NCBI RefSeq assembly: GCF_001577265.1
Contig: NZ_CP014517.1
Coordinates: 2,888,501 to 2,952,500, forward strand
DNA: 64,000 bases
Direction of reading: 5' to 3'
Source: Variovorax sp. PAMC 28711
GTDB lineage: Bacteria > Pseudomonadota > Gammaproteobacteria > Burkholderiales > Burkholderiaceae_C
Under the pieces are notes generated by a model. It worked only from the letters and a program-made list of their open reading frames with translations. It did no database searches and was not told where the DNA came from. A program made the position numbers and the translations under genes. Shown here piece by piece: positions 59,117 through 64,000 of this stretch (within the stretch, counting starts at the first letter, position 1; each line of letters begins with the position of its first letter).

Positions 59117-59806
59117 TCAGCTTCTGAAAAGGCGGGAATATTGGGTTTCATGCCGCGCCGAATAGATCGCGAGCATGGGGGAGAAGGCCTGGCGGTCGTC
59201 GTCGCCGAGCGTCATCGCGTGGTCGACGGCCTCGGGGATGTCCCGGGCCAGGCGGCCCAGCATGCGCTGGCCTGCGCTCTGGCCGAGCGGCACGCACTTG
59301 ACGGCGGCGCCGGTCATGTTTTCGGCCCATCCGAAGGCGAAGGCGAGGCAGCCGTCGCGCACGCTGGCATCGGTGCGCGACGCGGCGAACGCGAACGCGA
59401 CCGGGTAGGTGATGGGGCTGCGGTCGAACCAGGCGGCCACGTCGTCGTGGTGGAGCTTCAGCCACTCGACGAAGGAGCGGCCCATCTGTTCGGTCTGCTG
59501 GCGGAACTCGGCCGACTCGCGGGTCTGCAGCACCCAGTCGTTGAGCGCCTTGAGGCGCACTGTGTCGCGTGCCCGCCAGGCGCCAATGGCTTGCGCCACC
59601 ACGGCCAGATCGCCGCGCGCGAGGCTCAGATGCAGCTGGTCGACGAGCCAGTCGGACGCGGCCGTTTCGGTCGCGAGGCCCGCCCATTCGACGCCGGCTT
59701 CGATGCCTTCGGAGTACGAAAAGCCGCCGATCGGCAGCGCCGGCGATGCGAGCCAGATGAGCTGCAGCAAGCTCGCTGCGGGCAGGGCGCCGGCCGCATC
59801 AGGCAT
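59117..59806 (-). CDS. ureF: Urease accessory protein UreF
   Basis: Forms the UreF-UreG-UreH activation complex on apo-urease. 229 residues with [28 protein letters not shown] and [12 protein letters not shown], typical UreF. The start ([14 protein letters not shown]) overlaps the ureE stop by 1 base (TGATG). A much longer frame upstream is antisense DNA and was not used. Confidence 0.94.
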   Translation of the reverse strand: MPDAAGALPAASLLQLIWLASPALPIGGFSYSEGIEAGVEWAGLATETAASDWLVDQLHLSLARGDLAVVAQAIGAWRARDTVRLKALNDWVLQTRESAEFRQQTEQMGRSFVEWLKLHHDDVAAWFDRSPITYPVAFAFAASRTDASVRDGCLAFAFGWAENMTGAAVKCVPLGQSAGQRMLGRLARDIPEAVDHAMTLGDDDRQAFSPMLAIYSARHETQYSRLFRS

Positions 59807-60396
59807 CAGTGCGAATGGCTGTGACCGTGGTGGTCGTGCTCGTGACCATGGTCGTGCGGCTGCGCGTACGCATCCGGATGCAGCACCGGACCGACAGGCG
59901 CCGCCGCGCCGCCATGCGCATGGCCGTGGTTGCCCGAGGCGTGGGCGCCGTATGCGCCGCCTTCGGGCTCGAACGATTCGTCGGCTTCGCGCACGATGAG
60001 GTGCATCGACCGCAGCATCGCGGCCAGCACGTGGTCGGGCTCGATCTTCAGGTGGTCGGGCTTGAGCTCGATCGGCACATGCCGGTTGCCCAGGTGGTAG
60101 GCCGCGCGCGTCAGGTCGAACGGCGTGCCGTGTGCGCTGCAATGCGTGATGACCAGCACCGGCTGCGGCGCGGCGATGACGCGGACCAACGAGCCGTCTT
60201 CCGCCACCAGCACATCGCCGCCGCGCACGGCCGTGCCGCGCGGCAGGAACACGCCGACCTGGCGGCCCAGCGAATCGGTGGCGTCGAAGCGGCTCTTCTG
60301 GCGCACGTCCCAGTCGAGTTCGATCGTGGCGGCGCGTTTCAGCAGCACGGGCGCGAGGCCATGGCCCCGGGGCATGAGTTTGTTGGCGGTCAGCAT
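59806..60396 (-). CDS. ureE: Urease nickel chaperone UreE with His-rich tail
   Basis: Delivers nickel to UreG. 196 residues; the last 47 carry 14 histidines in HG, HD and HS clusters, a classical nickel-storage tail. The core includes [24 protein letters not shown] and [18 protein letters not shown]. It is preceded by the SHOCT gene with 9 bases between and translationally coupled to ureF. Confidence 0.95.
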   Translation of the reverse strand: MLTANKLMPRGHGLAPVLLKRAATIELDWDVRQKSRFDATDSLGRQVGVFLPRGTAVRGGDVLVAEDGSLVRVIAAPQPVLVITHCSAHGTPFDLTRAAYHLGNRHVPIELKPDHLKIEPDHVLAAMLRSMHLIVREADESFEPEGGAYGAHASGNHGHAHGGAAAPVGPVLHPDAYAQPHDHGHEHDHHGHSHSH

Positions 60397-60405
60397 GGAA
60401 TGGGT

Positions 60406-61266
60406 TCAGACGCGGCCGAGCAGCTCGGCCTTCTTGGTGTTGAACTCGTCGTCGTTCAGGATGCCCTTGGCATGCAGGTCGGCGAGTTTTTCGATCGTGG
60501 CGAAGATGTCTTGCTGGCGCATCGACACGCTGCTGTTGCTGTTGCTGTTGCTGCTGTAGTTCGACGGTGCCGGCGGCGGCATGCCGTTGGCGGAAACGAC
60601 CGGCAAGCGCGCCACGTCGATCAGCCCGTACTGGCTGTTGAATCCCAACGTGCCGTCTTGCGACTGCTGCTGCGAGAAGCCGCCGATCTGGTGGTCGAGC
60701 GTGTCGTACACCGTCACCTCGCCATTCAATTCGATCGCGAGGCGCTGCGCCTGCGCGAAATACGCGTAACGCACGCCGTTCTGCGCACCGGTGCTGTTGG
60801 GCCAGCGCAGGTCGGCCGGCCACCAGTCGCCCGAAGTGCCGGGTGCCGGGGGCACGAACAGGCTCGACGCGCCGAAGGTGCTGGAAGACGCGTCGCTGTA
60901 GCCGCCGCTCTGCGTGTGGCCGCCGTAGCCGGTCTGCGATTGCCCGCTGCCGTAGCCGCCCTGGCTCTGCGACTGGAAGCTGCCGCTGCGCAGCAGGTCG
61001 GGCTGGCTCAGCACGAGGCTCGACAACTCGGAACACAGGCCGTCGACGCGGCCCTTCAGGTGGTTGTTGAACATGTCGGACACCATGATCATCCCGCCGC
61101 GCATCCACTGGCCCGAGCCCGAAAATTCCGGATGGCTGAACTGCGCCTGGTAGCCGTTCCCGTGGATCACGGAATCGAGCATGCTGAGCGTCGCGTCGAC
61201 GCTGAAGCCGTGGCGCTGCGCGATGTCATCGATGACTTGTTGGCCGGCGGAAGAAAGTGGTCGCAT
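60406..61266 (-). CDS. SHOCT-domain protein inside the urease cluster
   Basis: A 286-residue protein with no signal peptide. The N-terminal part (about 1-90) is a soluble domain starting [16 protein letters not shown], followed by a Gly/Ser/Gln-rich low-complexity stretch (about 95-130), a second region, an Asn/Ser run with SNSNSNSS (encoded by short GCTGTT repeats at about 60529-60557) and a C-terminal SHOCT motif (about 255-286: [21 protein letters not shown]). SHOCT usually tethers oligomers. It is not a known urease gene and splits ureC from ureE. Confidence 0.85.
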   Translation of the reverse strand: MRPLSSAGQQVIDDIAQRHGFSVDATLSMLDSVIHGNGYQAQFSHPEFSGSGQWMRGGMIMVSDMFNNHLKGRVDGLCSELSSLVLSQPDLLRSGSFQSQSQGGYGSGQSQTGYGGHTQSGGYSDASSSTFGASSLFVPPAPGTSGDWWPADLRWPNSTGAQNGVRYAYFAQAQRLAIELNGEVTVYDTLDHQIGGFSQQQSQDGTLGFNSQYGLIDVARLPVVSANGMPPPAPSNYSSNSNSNSSVSMRQQDIFATIEKLADLHAKGILNDDEFNTKKAELLGRV

Positions 61267-61297
61267 GGGGGTTTTTGTCGGAGCGGAAGGTCGGCGC

Positions 61298-61339
61298 TTG
61301 AACTGCCGGAGGGTTGTCGATAATATAACGATTGTTATA
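61298..61339 (+). promoter_or_regulatory. Promoter and operator of the AbrB-Doc module
   Basis: A -35-like TTGAAC (61298-61303), a 17-base spacer and a -10-like TAATAT (61321-61326) are overlapped by the perfect inverted repeat TATAAC-GATT-GTTATA (61324-61339). This is where an AbrB-type antitoxin would be expected to repress its own operon. The promoter assignment is inference; the palindrome is direct. Confidence 0.65.
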
Positions 61340-61355
61340 ACTTTTGGAAATCACC

Positions 61356-61580
61356 ATGTCGGCACTCAAACTCACCCAGATCGGCAATTCCGTCGGTGTG
61401 ATCCTGCCCAAGGAAGTGCTGGCCCGGCTCAAGGTGGAGAAGGGCGACACGCTCTTCATGACGGAGGCGGCGAACGGGGTCACGCTGACGCCGTACGATC
61501 CCGACATCGATGAGCAACTGAAGCTTGGCCGCGAATTCATGCGTGGGTACCGCGACACGTTTCACCAGCTCGCCAAATGA
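61356..61580 (+). CDS. AbrB/MazE-type antitoxin
   Basis: A 74-residue SpoVT/AbrB-fold DNA-binding antitoxin: LKLTQIGNSVGVILPKEVLARLKVEKGDTLF, then a C-terminal acidic tail (DPDIDEQLKLGREFMRGYRDTFHQL) that should wrap the toxin. The ATG at 61356 is preferred to a TTG at 61344. It overlaps the toxin gene by 4 bases. It lies on the strand opposite to the urease genes. Confidence 0.93.
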   Translation: MSALKLTQIGNSVGVILPKEVLARLKVEKGDTLFMTEAANGVTLTPYDPDIDEQLKLGREFMRGYRDTFHQLAK

Positions 61581-61966
61581 ACCAGTGGCGTTGGCTCGGC
61601 CAGCACGCGCTGATGTTGCTGCACGACGAAAGCCTGGCTGAACATGGCGGCGCGGCAGGGCTGCGTGACGAAGGGTTGCTGCAATCGGCACTCGCCCGCC
61701 CACTCCATCTGGTCGCCTACGGACAGCCGGATCTTTCGGACCTCGCGGCGGCGTACGGCGTCGGGCTTGCCAAGAACCATCTCTTCGTGGATGGCAACAA
61801 ACGGGCCGCTTTTCTCGGCGTCGGTTTGTTCCTTGCCTTGAACGGACAGCGCCTGGTGGCGACGCAAGCCGAAGCCACGTTGACGATGTTCGCTGTGGCA
61901 GCCAGCGAGATCGACGAACCGACTTTCGCGTCGTGGATTCGATCCCACTTGCAAGCACGAAACTGA
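61577..61966 (+). CDS. Doc family (Fic) toxin
   Basis: A 129-residue Doc toxin. The Fic motif reads HLFVDGNKRAAF (His68 to Arg76), equal to the Doc consensus HxFxDGNKR. In P1 Doc this motif phosphorylates elongation factor Tu. It starts inside the antitoxin stop (ATGA) and ends 7 bases before the convergent end of ureC. The active-site residues are intact, so it is likely functional. Pairing of Doc with an AbrB-type antitoxin rather than Phd is known but less common. Confidence 0.93.
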   Translation: MNQWRWLGQHALMLLHDESLAEHGGAAGLRDEGLLQSALARPLHLVAYGQPDLSDLAAAYGVGLAKNHLFVDGNKRAAFLGVGLFLALNGQRLVATQAEATLTMFAVAASEIDEPTFASWIRSHLQARN

Positions 61967-61973
61967 CCGCTGC

Positions 61974-63692
61974 TCAGAACAGGAAATACCGCTGCGTCAT
62001 CGGCAGCGACGTCGCCGGCTCGCACGTCAGCAGGTTGCCGTCGGCGCGCACCGCGTAGGTCTGCGGATCGATCTCCATCTTCGGCACCATGCCGTTGTGG
62101 ACCATGTGTTGCTTGCGCAGGCCGCGGATGTTCTTCACCGCGCTCAAGGTCTTCTGCAGGCGGTAACGTTCACCGATGCCGTTCGCCAGGCCGGCTTGCG
62201 AGACGAAGGTCAGCGAGCTTCTCGCGAGCGAGCCGCCGTAGGCGCCGAACATCGGGCGGTAGTGCACTGGTTGCGGGGTCGGGATCGAGGCGCTCGGGTC
62301 GCCCATCGCGGCCATCGCGATGGTGCCGCCCTTGAGGATGGTGAAGGGTTTCACCCCGAAGAAGGCCGGCTTCCACACCACCAGGTCCGCCCACTTGCCG
62401 ACTTCGATGCTGCCCACTTCGTGCGCGATGCCGTGTGCGATGGCCGGGTTGATCGTGTACTTGGCGATGTAGCGCTTCGCGCGGAAGTTGTCGTTGCGCG
62501 CGCTGTCCTCGGGCAAGGTGCCGCGCTGCTGCTTCATCTTGTGCGCGGTTTGCCAGGTGCGGATGATGACCTCGCCGACGCGGCCCATGGCCTGCGAGTC
62601 GGAGCTGAACATGCTGATGGCGCCCAGGTCGTGCAGGATGTCTTCGGCCGCGATGGTTTCCTTGCGGATACGCGATTCGGCAAAGGCCAGGTCTTCCGCG
62701 ATGCCGGCATCCAGGTGATGGCACACCATGAGCATGTCGACGTGTTCGTCGAGCGTGTTCACGGTGTAGGGCATCGTCGGATTGGTGGACGAGGGCAGGA
62801 AGTTGTCTTCGCCCACGACGCGCAGGATGTCCGGCGCATGGCCACCGCCGGCGCCTTCGGTGTGGAACGCGCAAATGGCGCGGCCGCCCACGGCGGCGAT
62901 GGTGTTCTCCACGAAGCCCGACTCGTTCAGCGTGTCCGAATGAATCGCCACCTGCGTGTCGGTGGCATCGGCCACGTCGAGGCAGTTGCTGATCGCAGCG
63001 GGCGTGGTGCCCCAGTCTTCGTGCAGCTTGAGGCCGATCACGCCGGCGTCGATCTGCTCGTGCAGCGCGGCCGGCAGGCTGGCGTTGCCCTTGCCGAGAA
63101 AGCCGAGGTTCATCGGAAACGCATCGGCGGCCTGCAACATGCGCTCGATGTGCCAGGGGCCGGGCGTCGCGGTCGTGGCGAACGTGCCGGTGGCCGGGCC
63201 GGTGCCGCCACCCAGCATCGTGGTCACGCCCGACGAGAGCGCCTCCTCGATCTGCTGCGGACAGATGAAATGGATGTGGCTGTCGATGCCGCCGGCCGTC
63301 ACGATGTTGCCTTCGCAGCTGATCACTTCGGTGCCGGGGCCGATCACGATGTCCACGCCCGGTTGCACGTCGGGGTTGCCGGCCTTGCCGATGGCCACGA
63401 TGCGCCCGCCCTTCAAGCCGATGTCGGCCTTGACGATGCCCCAATGATCGATGATCAGCGCGTTGGTCATGACCGTGTCGACGGCGCCCTGGGCGCGCGT
63501 CATTTGCGACTGCGCCATGCCGTCGCGGATCGTCTTGCCGCCGCCGAACTTCACTTCTTCGCCGTACGCGCCGGCGCGCAGCGTGTAGTCGGCTTCGACT
63601 TCGACGATCAGGTCGGTGTCGGCCAGCCGCACACGGTCGCCCACGGTGGGTCCGAAGATTTCCGCATACGCGCGGCGTCCGATCGTTGCCAT
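61974..63692 (-). CDS. ureC: Urease alpha subunit UreC
   Basis: Catalytic urease subunit, 572 residues. Nickel ligands H139 and H141 ([11 protein letters not shown]), the carbamylated Lys222 (GLKLHEDWG), [12 protein letters not shown], and the flap [16 protein letters not shown] are all present. It begins by overlapping the ureB stop by 1 base. Its 3' end is followed on the opposite strand by the Doc toxin. Confidence 0.98.
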   Translation of the reverse strand: MATIGRRAYAEIFGPTVGDRVRLADTDLIVEVEADYTLRAGAYGEEVKFGGGKTIRDGMAQSQMTRAQGAVDTVMTNALIIDHWGIVKADIGLKGGRIVAIGKAGNPDVQPGVDIVIGPGTEVISCEGNIVTAGGIDSHIHFICPQQIEEALSSGVTTMLGGGTGPATGTFATTATPGPWHIERMLQAADAFPMNLGFLGKGNASLPAALHEQIDAGVIGLKLHEDWGTTPAAISNCLDVADATDTQVAIHSDTLNESGFVENTIAAVGGRAICAFHTEGAGGGHAPDILRVVGEDNFLPSSTNPTMPYTVNTLDEHVDMLMVCHHLDAGIAEDLAFAESRIRKETIAAEDILHDLGAISMFSSDSQAMGRVGEVIIRTWQTAHKMKQQRGTLPEDSARNDNFRAKRYIAKYTINPAIAHGIAHEVGSIEVGKWADLVVWKPAFFGVKPFTILKGGTIAMAAMGDPSASIPTPQPVHYRPMFGAYGGSLARSSLTFVSQAGLANGIGERYRLQKTLSAVKNIRGLRKQHMVHNGMVPKMEIDPQTYAVRADGNLLTCEPATSLPMTQRYFLF

Positions 63693-63997
63693 CAGAGTTT
63701 CCCTTGGACCAGGCCGCGAAAGCCGTAGACGATGCGGTCGCCCGCGTAGTCGACCAGCTCGACCGTGCGTTGCTGGCCGGGCTCGAAGCGCACCGCCGTG
63801 CCCGATGCGATGTTCAGCCGCATGCCATGCGCTGCAGCGCGGTCGAAGCCGAGCGCGCCGTTCGTTTCGGCGAAGTGGTAGTGCGAGCCGACCTGGATCG
63901 GCCGGTCGGCGGTGTTCTGCACGACCATCGTGAGCGTGCGGCGCCCGGGGTTGAGCACATGCTCGCCCTCGTCGGTGAAGAGTTCGCCGGGGATCAT
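63692..63997 (-). CDS. ureB: Urease beta subunit UreB
   Basis: Structural urease subunit, 101 residues starting [19 protein letters not shown], with [11 protein letters not shown] and the C-terminal [14 protein letters not shown]. The start lies at the edge of the window; ureA is expected just upstream but out of sight. Coupled to ureC by a 1-base overlap. Confidence 0.97.
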   Translation of the reverse strand: MIPGELFTDEGEHVLNPGRRTLTMVVQNTADRPIQVGSHYHFAETNGALGFDRAAAHGMRLNIASGTAVRFEPGQQRTVELVDYAGDRIVYGFRGLVQGKL

Positions 63998-64000
63998 GGG

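Overview
The window looks like chromosome from a GC-rich betaproteobacterium of the order Burkholderiales, most likely family Comamonadaceae (Variovorax-like). This rests on base composition, the family-level look of the proteins, and gene orders I recognise from that group: COX15-ctaB-SCO1, rpoH with a CIRCE site, lolB-ispE-tRNA-Gln-prs-rplY-pth, and gmk-rpoZ-spoT. No search was run, so genus is an inference. No rRNA, CRISPR, prophage or insertion sequence was seen. Most of the window is core housekeeping DNA; the accessory-looking parts are about 13-25 kb, 50.5-54 kb and 54-62 kb.

Layout. 0-3 kb: haem A/O synthesis and SCO1 copper insertion for cytochrome oxidase, ended by a long bidirectional terminator. 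3-9.9 kb: rpoH (sigma-32) with a perfect CIRCE element inside its promoter, an FHA-domain protein, ftsY, a pair of periplasmic M16 peptidases, rsmD and coaD. 9.9-13 kb: 5-oxoprolinase pxpBCA coupled to pyroglutamyl peptidase pcp. 13-19.5 kb: two alpha/beta hydrolases, a histidine phosphatase, a divergent LysR/SDR pair, a TPR38-like protein and a cysteine-free IscR-like Rrf2 regulator. 19.7-24.8 kb: a peptide-type ABC importer operon (dppBCDF order, binding protein last). 24.9-32.5 kb: ferredoxin, pth, rplY, prs, tRNA-Gln, ispE, lolB, a large TPR protein and mutM. 32.5-40 kb: a dynamin-like GTPase between mutM and mutY, then rapZ, recN, nadK and hrcA. 40-50.5 kb: two tRNAs, greB, spoT, rpoZ, gmk, yicC, a Ser/Thr kinase-PP2C pair, rph, rdgB, hemW, a TetR regulator and tRNA-Ser. 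50.9-53.4 kb: three-domain ligD. 54-58.3 kb: an envelope operon encoding a DUF4331 protein, a small lipoprotein, a TPR protein and a HupE/UreJ-like membrane protein with an EF-hand. 58.5-64 kb: urease genes ureB, C, E, F, G, with a SHOCT-domain gene and an opposite-strand AbrB-Doc toxin-antitoxin module between ureC and ureE.

How genes work together. HrcA (39.0 kb) should bind the CIRCE site in the rpoH promoter (3.9 kb), which would place sigma-32 under HrcA. MutM and MutY are the two glycosylases of the 8-oxoguanine pathway. Pcp releases pyroglutamate and PxpABC hydrolyses it to glutamate. RelA/SpoT, omega and GreB are transcription or stringent-response factors in one neighbourhood. UreE, F and G load nickel into UreBC. 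The best candidate for an undescribed system is the DUF4331/lipoprotein/TPR/HupE-like operon directly downstream of ureG. Start codons given here were chosen from ribosome binding sites, overlaps and family lengths, and are often internal to longer open frames.
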